From Sphingobacterium multivorum (lineage in GTDB: Bacteria > Bacteroidota > Bacteroidia > Sphingobacteriales > Sphingobacteriaceae): a stretch of DNA of 64,000 nt. The position numbers and the translations under genes were made by a program. This document shows positions 1 through 8,277 of the stretch, piece by piece. Under the pieces are notes generated by a model that saw only the letters and a program-made list of their open reading frames with translations, did not search any database and was not told where the DNA came from. The stretch spans positions 3,286,001-3,350,000 of the forward strand of contig NZ_CP154261.1 of NCBI RefSeq assembly GCF_039511225.1. Reading direction: 5' to 3'. How positions within the stretch are numbered: position 1 is the first letter of the stretch; every line of letters starts with the position of its first letter.

Positions 1-467
1 GAAATTGCTTTATGGAATTGGGAAACAGCCTCATCCTCTTTATTCTGTCGTGTCATAACCCACCCATCACAATAATGAACATACCCCTTTATTCCATTAT
101 CGTTAACTATGGGGAGTACAGATTTAGCATGTTCTAAATAATAACGTGATTTTTCAAATGCATGATCGTTAAAACTGTTCATGGCAGCAATACAATTCAA
201 ATAGGCATAATATTGCTTGTCAGGATAATTTCTGGCCAACTGAATATTATCATTAAGCAATTGACTAGCCAGCGCTTTCTCATTATTAAAATATAAAGCC
301 TGTGCATATTTTCCAGTTAGTACAAAACGCTCCCTGCTCCCTAATGGAAGACTGTAATACGATTTTTTTAACTCCTGCAGTTGTTCTTGGGCAAAAACAG
401 TACAACAGGCGCTTAAAAAGATAAAAAATATCAGTACCGATCTCCAAAAATTTTGAATATGCCCCAT
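1..467 (-). CDS. Secreted TPR-like protein, N-terminal part (runs off the left edge)
   Basis: The reading frame is open for 155 codons from an ATG at 467 down to the window edge, so only the N-terminus is visible. It starts with a signal peptide (hydrophobic segment near residues 10-24, ending in VFAQ). The mature part consists of short amphipathic helices with an A-x-Y-x-N rhythm (LYFNNEKALASQLL, YYAYLNCIAAMNSF), which resembles TPR or SEL1-like repeats. Bacteroidota have many periplasmic TPR proteins of this form, some continuing into a membrane segment and a DNA-binding or histidine-kinase domain. Which applies here cannot be seen. Coding is inferred from the clean frame and signal peptide; the function is unknown. 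Confidence 0.65.
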   Translation of the reverse strand, partial: MGHIQNFWRSVLIFFIFLSACCTVFAQEQLQELKKSYYSLPLGSRERFVLTGKYAQALYFNNEKALASQLLNDNIQLARNYPDKQYYAYLNCIAAMNSFNDHAFEKSRYYLEHAKSVLPIVNDNGIKGYVHYCDGWVMTRQNKEDEAVSQFHKAI

Positions 468-605
468 AAAAGATAAATGCTCTAGCTATGTGAATTGGCC
501 AAACTTAGATAAATTTACCCTTATACGCAATTCATTATCTCTAAGATAACGTAACTTCTCGCTGTTATTGACCTCATTAACCAAAACTTATCAAATTAAA
601 AATTG

Positions 606-613
606 TACCTTTG
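606..613 (+). promoter_or_regulatory. Bacteroidota -7 element (TACCTTTG) before the SMR gene
   Basis: It matches TAnnTTTG and ends 5 nt before the chosen ATG at 619, so a transcript would start at or next to the start codon. No convincing -33 TTTG lies at the expected spacing. Confidence 0.4.
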
Positions 614-618
614 TAACA

Positions 619-948
619 ATGAAGTACATCTATCTTTTTCTTGCCATAGCCGCTGAGATATTTGCAACCACTTTCCTAAAGAAATCTGCAGGTTTTACGC
701 TTATAAAGCCTACCCTGATCTGTATTGTCGGTTATATCATTGCCTTCTATTTTTTAAGTATCACACTTAAATACCTGCCGGTAGGAATATCCTATGCAAT
801 TTGGTCTGGCGTTGGTATTGTAGCCATTACGCTGATTGGTATGTTCTTATTCAAACAGGTTCCCGATACAGCAGCTATTATCGGCATGGTTTTGAATGTC
901 GTTGGCGTCATTATTATTAATCTCTTTTCAAAAATGGGCGCACATTAG
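619..948 (+). CDS. Small multidrug resistance (SMR) family transporter
   Basis: A 109-aa protein with four predicted membrane helices, the normal SMR length. The first helix has the family's essential glutamate in the context AEIFATTFLKKS, matching EmrE Glu14 in AE-x-x-x-T. Helix 3 carries YAIWSGVG, including the conserved tryptophan. SMR dimers are inner-membrane proton antiporters exporting cationic drugs, or guanidinium in the Gdx/SugE branch. The branch is not decided here. The frame stays open upstream to 568, but the ATG at 619 gives the family-length N-terminus and sits just after a TACCTTTG element. The next gene starts 53 nt downstream behind its own -7 elements, so it is probably a single-gene unit. 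Confidence 0.85.
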   Translation: MKYIYLFLAIAAEIFATTFLKKSAGFTLIKPTLICIVGYIIAFYFLSITLKYLPVGISYAIWSGVGIVAITLIGMFLFKQVPDTAAIIGMVLNVVGVIIINLFSKMGAH

Positions 949-961
949 CTGATCTAAGATC

Positions 962-977
962 TAAATTTGTATTTTTG
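962..977 (+). promoter_or_regulatory. Two abutting -7 elements before the DEAD-box-like gene
   Basis: TAAATTTG (962-969) is followed directly by TATTTTTG (970-977). Both match TAnnTTTG, and they lie 24-32 nt before the GTG start at 1002. No clear -33 partner was found. Confidence 0.4.
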
Positions 978-1001
978 TAACTTACATAAATAAAAGGATA
1001 C

Positions 1002-2300
1002 GTGTCGTTAGAGAAACTAAAACTTAGCAAAAGATTGACTGCTACGATGACCGAACTCGGTTATCTGGCTCCAAAGGAAATTCAAAGTAGATGCATTTCC
1101 AGAATTCTTGGTGGACAGGATGTGATTGCCATCGCTCCGGAAGGTGCTGGTAAAACCACAACTTATGTGTTATCTACCTTGATGAAGTTGAAATTCACAA
1201 CAGATGAAGCTCCGAAGTTTTTGATCTTGGCGCCAAATGAAGAACGTATCGACGAAATTGTTGAGAAATTCTACCAATTAAGCAAAAATAAAGGTCTTCG
1301 TATCATCGGATTGCGGGCTTCAGGCAGCATGGAAGAGGAAATCGAAGAACTAGTTGACGGCAAGGACATTGTTGTGGCAACGCCAAATCGCGCGAGAGCC
1401 ATTTACCTTAAGTTGGCATTGAATCTCAACCGTATTCAGACATTAATTATCGACGACGCCGAAGAGATTATCAAACAGGGTATGCAAAATCCTGTACGCG
1501 AACTGGCAGAAAGCTGTGGCAAAGTACAACATTTAATATTTAGTACTGTCGAACATCAAAAACTTTACGACATGGTCGACAATTACATGAATGAAGATTA
1601 TGCCGTTATCGAGGTTGATGAACTTGAGAATGACCAAGTGGACACCCTAGATCTATTATTATATCATGTACCTAATTTCACCACAAAGATCAATCTATTG
1701 AATCTTCTACTTCAAGATAAGGAGGTATTTCAAAAAGTAGTCGTCTTTGTAAACTCAAAACTTACAGCCCAAAAACTCGCCGGCAGTCTATTTGCTACTA
1801 ATAAAGAAGAAATTGCTATCCTCAATCCATTGTTCTACGATGATTTTGGCTATGAGACGATGGAAGATTTCAAGGATAATATCCAATCTCGGGTCTTAAT
1901 AATTGCACGGGAAAATACAAACGATGTTGACCTTTCCGCTGTTCCATTCATTTTTCAATTTGAGTTACCGAATGAAAAGGAAGAATTCTTAAATCATCTT
2001 GTTAAAAATGAGGAAAATGAAGAAACTGTCGTCCTTACTTTCACAACAGATCTGGAATTACCCATGGTTAAAAAAATAGAACAGGCCGTCGGTAAAAGAA
2101 TGGATGTTTTGGAACTGCCTGAGGATCTTGTAATCTATAATCCCATCACCGACAAAAAGAAAAAGTCGAGCAAGGAGGAAGATAAAGAAGATCTTTCCCG
2201 AGGTGGCGCATTCCACCAAAAGAAAGAAAGCAATGCCAAAACCTTTAATTATGGCGGTGGCGAAAAGGCAAAAATGACCATGAAAATGAAAAAGAAATAA
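1002..2300 (+). CDS. DEAD-box helicase-like protein with degenerate catalytic motifs
   Basis: A 432-aa protein with the two-RecA-domain layout of DEAD-box RNA helicases. Kept: the Q-motif glutamine (PKEIQ, about residue 27), a good Walker A (APEGAGKT, about 45-52), a TPNRA Ib motif and the domain-2 strand VVVFVNS. Eroded: motif II reads DDAE instead of DEAD, motif III is STV instead of SAT, and motif V lacks ARG-x-D. Motif VI (HRxGRxGR), with the arginine finger, is absent; NHLVKNEENEE stands there. The tail after residue 380 is rich in Lys and Gly, as in RNA-binding helicase tails. It may bind ATP or RNA without unwinding (inference). The start is GTG at 1002 behind AAAAGGA. A strong terminator follows the stop. 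Confidence 0.8.
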   Translation: MSLEKLKLSKRLTATMTELGYLAPKEIQSRCISRILGGQDVIAIAPEGAGKTTTYVLSTLMKLKFTTDEAPKFLILAPNEERIDEIVEKFYQLSKNKGLRIIGLRASGSMEEEIEELVDGKDIVVATPNRARAIYLKLALNLNRIQTLIIDDAEEIIKQGMQNPVRELAESCGKVQHLIFSTVEHQKLYDMVDNYMNEDYAVIEVDELENDQVDTLDLLLYHVPNFTTKINLLNLLLQDKEVFQKVVVFVNSKLTAQKLAGSLFATNKEEIAILNPLFYDDFGYETMEDFKDNIQSRVLIIARENTNDVDLSAVPFIFQFELPNEKEEFLNHLVKNEENEETVVLTFTTDLELPMVKKIEQAVGKRMDVLELPEDLVIYNPITDKKKKSSKEEDKEDLSRGGAFHQKKESNAKTFNYGGGEKAKMTMKMKKK

Positions 2301-2304
2301 AAAA

Positions 2305-2329
2305 GGGAAGTTTAAAACTTCCCTTTTTT
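2305..2329 (+). terminator. Rho-independent terminator of the DEAD-box-like gene
   Basis: GGGAAGT and ACTTCCC form a hairpin (2305-2323) followed by TTTTTT, 5 nt after the stop codon. Confidence 0.85.
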
Positions 2330-2331
2330 AA

Positions 2332-2349
2332 ATAACAGCATGCTGTTAT
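2332..2349. repeat. 18-bp perfect palindrome centred on GCATGC
   Basis: ATAACAGCATGCTGTTAT reads the same on both strands. It lies between the plus-strand terminator and the end of the minus-strand SGNH gene. It could be a secondary terminator stem or a protein-binding site. No T-run follows on either strand. Confidence 0.5.
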
Positions 2350-2440
2350 CATTTTATCAACAAATCCCTTTCATACACAATTTCCCTTCGATGAGGTAAA
2401 TTCGAAATACTGCTACGGTGAAGTCCTTGTTTACTGTAGT

Positions 2441-3535
2441 TTACTTGAGAATTTTCTTCAACAATTTAATATACGCATTTGCGATTCTTTCCATACCTTG
2501 ATCATTTGGATGAGCGTAGTCAACGGTCGAATTCAGATCCAGATTAAGGTCTTGACTCGACAATAAGAAAAGCCGACGTATTCCTTTTGATTGTAATTTT
2601 TCAAAAGTCGCCTTCATCACACGGCTACTTTGCTGGTATTCCGCATTTTTATCTTCATTAAAGACTTCGGCTATGCTCCCCGAACTATGCTGTGTCAAAA
2701 TAATGGGTGTCGTCGGATGTTCTTTTCTTAAAAATGTCACCGCATTGACCAACAGTGAATCCAATTGCTTTTCTGTTAGCGACTTTGAAATAGCAAGATT
2801 AGGAATACAATCCAACACATAACAGGCAGCATCTACACTATTCATCACATTCAAAATCGGTTGTTCCAATCGACCGTTACCAGAAAAGCATAAGTTGATC
2901 ATTTCATGGTCGAACGCACGTCCCACTTGGTTGGTCCAAGCTAAGCCTGGGCGACTGGTGCAGGCCCCCTGTCCAATCGAGGTTCCATACACAACAATAG
3001 GTTTGGCTGCTGTGGTATGGGTATACGTTAATTTAGCGGTATTTGGCACACCAATCTTTAACCACTTAACCGTATTGTATAGCGGAAGATATAAGCGGTA
3101 ATTAAATTTTCCATTGCGCCCTATATTCTTCCATGTATAAGAAATGGTATCCGAAAAATCATAATTGCCATAAGCCCATTTCCATTCCTTGTTTACAGTA
3201 TCATAAGCATAAAGATCCAGCCCACTGACACCTGTTGTAGGCATATGGGGCATATTTAAACCGCCAGCAACCTGGTATTGAACCTTAATCTCAGACGAAG
3301 TAGTTTGAAAGTCAATATAGAATCCCGCACTATTCTTCCCCAGTTCCCACACAGGTTTACGTACTTGACTTTCCAGTTCATCCGGAAGCCTGTTGAAGGC
3401 TGAAAGCTTCTGATTCTCCAGCCTACCTTCCACATGCTTATCTTCTAGTGGAGAAAACCAACTATAATTCTCCTGCGCTTTGATGGCAGAAAAAGACAAC
3501 AGCAAAAACGCTGTCAACGCAACTTTTGAGAACAT
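2441..3535 (-). CDS. Secreted SGNH/GDSL-type hydrolase with GxDLY N-terminal domain
   Basis: A 364-aa exported protein; the signal peptide ends near residue 21 (AIKAQ). The N-terminal beta-sandwich region contains GLDLY, the hallmark of the Pfam SGNH_hydro_N (GxDLY) domain. The C-terminal half matches the partner Lipase_GDSL_3 domain. It has the block-I nucleophile serine in GTSIGQGACTSRPG, the Gly/Asn oxyanion block SGNGRLE, TQH near block V, and the Asp/His pair in DYAHPNDQG. Such two-domain proteins are carbohydrate or lipid esterases, often deacetylating polysaccharides. The true substrate is not visible. No polysaccharide-utilisation genes lie next to it. The upstream kdsA-recQ unit ends in its own terminator, so this gene is probably transcribed alone. 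Confidence 0.85.
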   Translation of the reverse strand: MFSKVALTAFLLLSFSAIKAQENYSWFSPLEDKHVEGRLENQKLSAFNRLPDELESQVRKPVWELGKNSAGFYIDFQTTSSEIKVQYQVAGGLNMPHMPTTGVSGLDLYAYDTVNKEWKWAYGNYDFSDTISYTWKNIGRNGKFNYRLYLPLYNTVKWLKIGVPNTAKLTYTHTTAAKPIVVYGTSIGQGACTSRPGLAWTNQVGRAFDHEMINLCFSGNGRLEQPILNVMNSVDAACYVLDCIPNLAISKSLTEKQLDSLLVNAVTFLRKEHPTTPIILTQHSSGSIAEVFNEDKNAEYQQSSRVMKATFEKLQSKGIRRLFLLSSQDLNLDLNSTVDYAHPNDQGMERIANAYIKLLKKILK

Positions 3536-3570
3536 ACAATAATTTAGCTTTAAGTTTGATCGAATTGATT

Positions 3571-3597
3571 ATAAAAAAGGAGCCTATTGGCTCCTTT
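3571..3597 (-). terminator. Terminator after kdsA
   Basis: AAAGGAGCC and GGCTCCTTT (3576-3597) enclose a 4-nt loop. Read on the minus strand, the stem is followed by a T-run, 23 nt after the kdsA stop. Confidence 0.8.
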
Positions 3598-3619
3598 CTA
3601 TTGCGATTTATTTATTATA

Positions 3620-4435
3620 CTATAAAATAGCTTGTCTAACTCGGACCAGTTTTTCCATCAAGCCTTCAAGTAAATCCAAATGTAACATATTGGCGCCATC
3701 AGATTTCGCATTTGCCGGATCAGGATGTGTTTCTATAAACAGGCCGTCGGCTCCCACCGCGATTGCAGCTTTGGCTATTGTTTCAATTAATGCTGGTTTC
3801 CCTCCTGTTACGCCGGAAGTTTGATTCGGTTGTTGCAGGGAATGTGTGCAGTCCATCACAGTGGGCACGTTAAAAGAACGCATTTCGGGGATCCCGCGAT
3901 AATCTACAATGAGATCCTGATAGCCGAACGTATTGCCACGATCAGTTAAAAAAACCTTCTCATTTCCAGATTCCACGATCTTATCCACTGCAAATTTCAT
4001 AGATCCGGCGCTCAAAAACTGACCTTTCTTTACATTGACCACCTTGTTTGTTTTTGCCGCCGCAACCAATAAGTCAGTCTGTCTGCACAAAAATGCCGGA
4101 ATTTGAAGAACGTCAACGTATGCGGCTGCCATTTCCGCCTCATGGCTCTCATGGATATCCGTCACCGTAGGTACACCAAAAGTTTTCCCAACTTTCTCTA
4201 AAATCTTCAGCGCCTTCTCATCACCTATTCCCATAAATGAATCTAGGCGGGATCTATTGGCCTTACGGTAGGATCCCTTGAAAATGTAAGGAATATTTAG
4301 TTTATCTGTAATTGTAACAATCTTTTCAGCAATACGCAAAGCGATTTCCTCTCCCTCAATTGCACATGGCCCCGCCATTAAAAAGAAATTCTGCGATGTC
4401 CCATTCTTTATTTCGGGAATGTATTTATTAATCAT
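3620..4435 (-). CDS. kdsA: 2-dehydro-3-deoxyphosphooctonate aldolase (Kdo-8-P synthase)
   Basis: A 271-aa cytosolic enzyme that condenses phosphoenolpyruvate with D-arabinose 5-phosphate to Kdo 8-phosphate for the LPS inner core. Diagnostic segments are MAGPCAIE (20-27), KANRSRLDSFMG, QIPAFLCRQTDLL, VKKGQFL and FIETHPDP. The cysteine in GPC (residue 24) stands where metal-dependent Kdo-8-P synthases such as the Aquifex enzyme carry a metal-binding Cys and the E. coli enzyme has Asn. This suggests the metal-dependent class (inference from known family members). It lies 15 nt downstream of recQ on the same strand and is probably co-transcribed. kdsD, which makes its substrate, is divergent on the other side of recQ. 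Confidence 0.97.
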   Translation of the reverse strand: MINKYIPEIKNGTSQNFFLMAGPCAIEGEEIALRIAEKIVTITDKLNIPYIFKGSYRKANRSRLDSFMGIGDEKALKILEKVGKTFGVPTVTDIHESHEAEMAAAYVDVLQIPAFLCRQTDLLVAAAKTNKVVNVKKGQFLSAGSMKFAVDKIVESGNEKVFLTDRGNTFGYQDLIVDYRGIPEMRSFNVPTVMDCTHSLQQPNQTSGVTGGKPALIETIAKAAIAVGADGLFIETHPDPANAKSDGANMLHLDLLEGLMEKLVRVRQAIL

Positions 4436-4450
4436 ATAATTATAAAAAAA

Positions 4451-6640
4451 TTAATTACCAAGCTCTGATAAAAATTTGATTCGCATCAATTGAAGATCTT
4501 CGTAACTATAATCATCTCCTCCAAGTTCTTTAAGCGCATCATTAATTGAATCAGTCTCAGCTGTCTTAAAATAGTCATATACTTCATCCTGACGATCTTC
4601 ATCAATAATCTCGTCAATAAAATAATTGATATTGATTTTTGTACCTGCGTTTACAATCGTCTCGATTTCCTTCAATATTTCCTCATAAGTTATCCCCTTA
4701 GCGGAAGCAATATCATCCAAGGCAATTTTACGATCAATATTTTGAATAATAGATACCTTTAATGCCGATTTATTAGCTGTACTTTTAATGACAAGATCTA
4801 CAGGTCTGTCGATTTCGTTTTCCTCAACGTAGTCTTTAATCAAGGCAATAAACGGTGCGCCAAATTTAATCGCTTTCCCATTCCCTACTCCTTGAATCTG
4901 TTTTAATTCATCGATGGCAATTGGATAATGTGTACACATTTCCTCCAGCGAAGGATCTTGAAAAATGACGAACGGTGGCAACGACTTGCTTTTTGCAATT
5001 TTCTTGCGTAGATCTTTAAGCATACCCAACAACACGGTATCTAAGGCTCCTGTGCCGTGGCCAGTATCTTCCGAATTTGCGGTATCTCCCCCTTCAATTG
5101 GACGGTTCAGCACAAATTTTAGCTGATAAGGATTATCCAAATAATGGCGGCCAATAGCTGTCAATTTTAAAAGGCCATAATGATCAATATCTTTTTCGAT
5201 AAAGTTATCAAGCACTGCCTGCCTCAGCAAGGATTTCCAATAGATAACACCTTTATCTTTGCCCTTTCCGAAAAGACGATGTTCGTCATGTTTATAAGCG
5301 GATACAGGTTGGTTATTCTGACCGATCATAACATTCATCACGTGGTGGTCATCAAATTTTTCACCCTGCTCCTGAATAAAGCCCAATACATCTTTTAATG
5401 CATCTTCGGCCTCAAAATATTCTTTTTCCGAACGGCAGTTATCGCACATATTATTACAGCCCTGCTCGTCAAAATTTTCTCCAAAATAATGAAGGATCTG
5501 TTTACGACGACATACTGCAGACTCCGAATAATCAATAACTTCTTTTAAAATCTGTGTACCAATCTCACGTTCGGCCACAGGTTTATCTTTCATGAACTTG
5601 GTCAGCTTTTCGACATCTTTTTCTGAATAAAAAGCCAAGCAATAACCATCGCCCCCATCACGTCCCGCACGTCCAGTTTCCTGATAGTATCCCTCCATGG
5701 ATTTAGGAATATCATGGTGAATCACGTAGCGAACATCAGGTTTGTCTATTCCCATACCAAAAGCAATTGTAGCCACAATTACTTCGACATCCTCCATCAA
5801 AAATTTATCCTGTGTATCAGCTCTTGTTTTGGCGTCTAAACCCGCGTGGTAAGGTAAAGCTTTGATGCCATTTAGGTTCAATACCTCACTGATTTCTTCT
5901 ACCTTTTTACGGCTCAAACAATACACAATGCCCGTCTTACCCGATTTGGTTTTGATAAAACGAACAATTTCTTTTACGACATCCTTTTTAGGTCTTACCT
6001 CGTAATATAAGTTGCTACGATTAAATGAAGACTTAAATAAAACAGCATCAGTCATCTGCAAATTTTTACGAATGTCGGACTGAACTTTAGGCGTTGCTGT
6101 CGCAGTAAGCGCAATAATGGGAATATCAGCCCCTATTTCATTAATGACCTGGCGTATTTTACGATATTCTGGTCTAAAATCGTGTCCCCATTCGGAAATA
6201 CAGTGTGCTTCGTCAACCGCCACAAACGACACGGTGATTTGGTGTAAGAATTCCAAATTATCTTGCTTCGCCAGAGATTCTGGAGCGACATACAGCAATT
6301 TGGTCTTCCCGGCGATTACATCATCCTTAACCTTCGTAATTTCGCTCTTATTCAATGACGAATTTAAAAAATGAGCGATACTATCTTCGCCACCGAATGC
6401 ACGAAGCTGATCTACTTGGTTTTTCATTAAAGCAATCAACGGCGAAATAACAATTGCAGTCCCCTCACTCATGAGTGCAGGAAGTTGATAGCAAATTGAT
6501 TTCCCCCCTCCGGTCGGCATAATTACAAACGTGTCTCTCCGTTGAAGAATACTGGTTATAATTGCCTCTTGATCCCCCTTAAAAGTATCAAAACCAAAAA
6601 AATCTTGTAAATTGTCGAAAAGTGATTTTTCTATTTCCAT
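4451..6640 (-). CDS. recQ: ATP-dependent DNA helicase RecQ
   Basis: A 729-aa 3'-to-5' DNA helicase for recombination and fork repair. Seen: Walker A MPTGGGKS (about 41-48), the RecQ-type DEAH box with its aromatic-rich loop (DEAHCISEWGHDFRPEYR), and GRAGRDG of motif VI. The RecQ-Ct zinc site has four cysteines (CRRKQ...CNNMCDNC). A winged-helix region follows, then an HRDC domain (near LRKKIAKSKSLPP). About 130 extra residues follow HRDC, forming a helical extension usual for Bacteroidota RecQ. It leads the recQ-kdsA unit. TATTTTTG ends 11 nt before the start codon. Confidence 0.97.
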   Translation of the reverse strand: MEIEKSLFDNLQDFFGFDTFKGDQEAIITSILQRRDTFVIMPTGGGKSICYQLPALMSEGTAIVISPLIALMKNQVDQLRAFGGEDSIAHFLNSSLNKSEITKVKDDVIAGKTKLLYVAPESLAKQDNLEFLHQITVSFVAVDEAHCISEWGHDFRPEYRKIRQVINEIGADIPIIALTATATPKVQSDIRKNLQMTDAVLFKSSFNRSNLYYEVRPKKDVVKEIVRFIKTKSGKTGIVYCLSRKKVEEISEVLNLNGIKALPYHAGLDAKTRADTQDKFLMEDVEVIVATIAFGMGIDKPDVRYVIHHDIPKSMEGYYQETGRAGRDGGDGYCLAFYSEKDVEKLTKFMKDKPVAEREIGTQILKEVIDYSESAVCRRKQILHYFGENFDEQGCNNMCDNCRSEKEYFEAEDALKDVLGFIQEQGEKFDDHHVMNVMIGQNNQPVSAYKHDEHRLFGKGKDKGVIYWKSLLRQAVLDNFIEKDIDHYGLLKLTAIGRHYLDNPYQLKFVLNRPIEGGDTANSEDTGHGTGALDTVLLGMLKDLRKKIAKSKSLPPFVIFQDPSLEEMCTHYPIAIDELKQIQGVGNGKAIKFGAPFIALIKDYVEENEIDRPVDLVIKSTANKSALKVSIIQNIDRKIALDDIASAKGITYEEILKEIETIVNAGTKININYFIDEIIDEDRQDEVYDYFKTAETDSINDALKELGGDDYSYEDLQLMRIKFLSELGN

Positions 6641-6651
6641 TGCGCCTTGGG

Positions 6652-6659
6652 CAAAAATA
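6652..6659 (-). promoter_or_regulatory. -7 element of recQ (TATTTTTG on the minus strand)
   Basis: The plus strand reads CAAAAATA. The element ends 11 nt before the recQ ATG, in the short divergent spacer to kdsD. Confidence 0.4.
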
Positions 6660-6696
6660 AGATAGATAAATGAAGAAATAATCTTGAAAAATAATC

Positions 6697-6704
6697 TATT
6701 TTTG
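6697..6704 (+). promoter_or_regulatory. -7 element of kdsD (TATTTTTG)
   Basis: It matches TAnnTTTG 37 nt before the GTG start. It lies within 50 bp of the recQ element, so the two promoters are close and divergent. Confidence 0.4.
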
Positions 6705-6741
6705 CAATCTATTCTAATACATAAAAGTAAGAGTATTTTTT

Positions 6742-7707
6742 GTGAAAAACAACTACGAAATAAAAAATATAGCTATTCAAGCTATTCAAGAAGAAGCCAA
6801 GGCAGTAGCTGCTTTAGCTCAATATATTGATGATGATTTTGTTACCGTTGTCGATCGTATTCTTAATCTGCAGGGCCGAGTTATTGTAACCGGGATTGGT
6901 AAAAGTGCTATTATCGCTCAAAAAATAGTTGCAACACTAAATTCGACAGGCACACCATCGATCTTTATGCATGCAGCTGATGCCATTCATGGCGATCTTG
7001 GTATCATCCAACAAAATGATTTAATTATTGCCATCTCCAAAAGTGGAAATACACCTGAGATTAAAGTACTTGTTCCCTTTTTAAAACAGACAAAGAATAC
7101 GTTGGTTGCTTTGGTTGGAAATACAGATTCCTACCTCGCTAAAAATGCAGACTATATTTTAAATACTACTGTTGAGAAAGAAGCTTGTCCTAACAACCTT
7201 GCACCAACTTCAAGTACAACTGCTCAGTTAGCAATGGGTGATGCCCTTGCCGTCGTATTACAAGAGTGCCGCGATTTTACGGATCAAGATTTTGCAAAAT
7301 ACCATCCAGGGGGAGCATTAGGCAAAAAACTCTACTTAAGAGTCGGCGATCTATCCGATCAGAACGGCAAACCCAGTGTCAAACAACAAGCTACTGTAAG
7401 TGATATTATCATCACCATAACACAGTTTAGACTGGGCGCTGTCGCCGTGTTGGATGATAACCATATACTCGGTATCATTACAGATGGTGATATCCGTCGT
7501 ATGCTGGAGAAACACACGGATTTAGCGACAATTACTGCCGCCGATATCATGGGAAAATCTCCGAAAATTATCGATAAAAATGAATTGGCCGCCAATGCGC
7601 TCCATATTATGCGTGAAAATAACATTACGCAACTATTAGTTTCCGACAAAGGGAATTACGCGGGTGTCATCCACATACAGGACCTACTGAAAGAAGGCAT
7701 AATATAA
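6742..7707 (+). CDS. kdsD: Arabinose-5-phosphate isomerase, KpsF/GutQ/KdsD family
   Basis: A 321-aa cytosolic enzyme interconverting ribulose 5-phosphate and arabinose 5-phosphate, the entry to Kdo synthesis. The SIS sugar-isomerase domain covers about residues 35-180, with VTGIGKSAIIAQK, SKSGNTPE and LAPTSSTTAQLAMGDALA. A pair of CBS domains fills about 205-321 (LGIITDGDIRR, YAGVIHIQDLL). The length matches E. coli KdsD. The start is a GTG at 6742 preceded by a T-rich stretch without a Shine-Dalgarno site. No in-frame ATG nearby would keep the N-terminal helix. It is divergent from recQ-kdsA, so two successive Kdo steps bracket recQ. Confidence 0.93.
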   Translation: MKNNYEIKNIAIQAIQEEAKAVAALAQYIDDDFVTVVDRILNLQGRVIVTGIGKSAIIAQKIVATLNSTGTPSIFMHAADAIHGDLGIIQQNDLIIAISKSGNTPEIKVLVPFLKQTKNTLVALVGNTDSYLAKNADYILNTTVEKEACPNNLAPTSSTTAQLAMGDALAVVLQECRDFTDQDFAKYHPGGALGKKLYLRVGDLSDQNGKPSVKQQATVSDIIITITQFRLGAVAVLDDNHILGIITDGDIRRMLEKHTDLATITAADIMGKSPKIIDKNELAANALHIMRENNITQLLVSDKGNYAGVIHIQDLLKEGII

Positions 7708-7805
7708 CTGTAATAAAGTTGTTAGATCTACAATAAATCGGGAATAAATATTAAATTTGGCATATCAGTTGTACTATTTTAATCGTAAAGTAATATTTTA
7801 GAAGC

Positions 7806-8180
7806 ATGAAAAAGTATATAACAATCTTAGCAGTGATCATTTCCTTTATTGGTTTTTCTTCGATGCAAACAGGACAAGGGGAATTTAAATTCGAAAAAGA
7901 GACACATGATTTTGGCAAAATTCCGGCCGGTACACCCGTTTCGTATAATTTTAAGTTTTCAAACACAGGCAGTGAGCCAATTATCATTTCCAATGTTGTA
8001 CCAACCTGCGGATGTTCTGTAGCGGAATTTACGAAAACGCCAATTAAACCAGGCGACAGTGGTACGATTAAAGTGACTTACAATGCCGCAGCAAAAGCGC
8101 CCTTCACAAAGAGCTTCACGGTGCAGTCCAATACTAAGACTCCTGTAAAAACGCTATACATTAAGGGTATTGTAGAATAA
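7806..8180 (+). CDS. Exported DUF1573 protein
   Basis: A 124-aa protein: a signal peptide (to about residue 20) followed by a single immunoglobulin-like DUF1573 domain. The family signature is clear: HDFGKIPAG, an YNFKFSNTGSEPIII strand pair, the VPTCGCS cysteine motif, and PIKPGDSGTIKVTYN. DUF1573 proteins are abundant in Bacteroidota, and their biochemical role is unknown. Some are surface or periplasmic proteins. It sits 98 nt after kdsD and ends at a strong terminator, so it could be read through from kdsD or have its own promoter. No -7 element was picked out in the gap. Confidence 0.85.
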   Translation: MKKYITILAVIISFIGFSSMQTGQGEFKFEKETHDFGKIPAGTPVSYNFKFSNTGSEPIIISNVVPTCGCSVAEFTKTPIKPGDSGTIKVTYNAAAKAPFTKSFTVQSNTKTPVKTLYIKGIVE

Positions 8181-8194
8181 CAATTCCCGTAGAT

Positions 8195-8236
8195 AAAACG
8201 AAAAAAGCCACATGATGATGTGGCTTTTTTCGTTTT
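8195..8236. terminator. Symmetric terminator after the DUF1573 gene
   Basis: AAAACGAAAAAAGCCACAT and its exact complement enclose a GATG loop, giving a 19-bp stem with A- and T-runs built in. Confidence 0.9.
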
Positions 8237-8244
8237 ATTTTGGT

Positions 8245-8252
8245 TAGCTTTG
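8245..8252 (+). promoter_or_regulatory. -7 element (TAGCTTTG) of the aminotransferase gene
   Basis: It matches TAnnTTTG, with 25 nt to the ATG at 8278. It lies directly after the preceding terminator. Confidence 0.45.
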
Positions 8253-8277
8253 CACTACTAATTTTAAAAAAACTATA

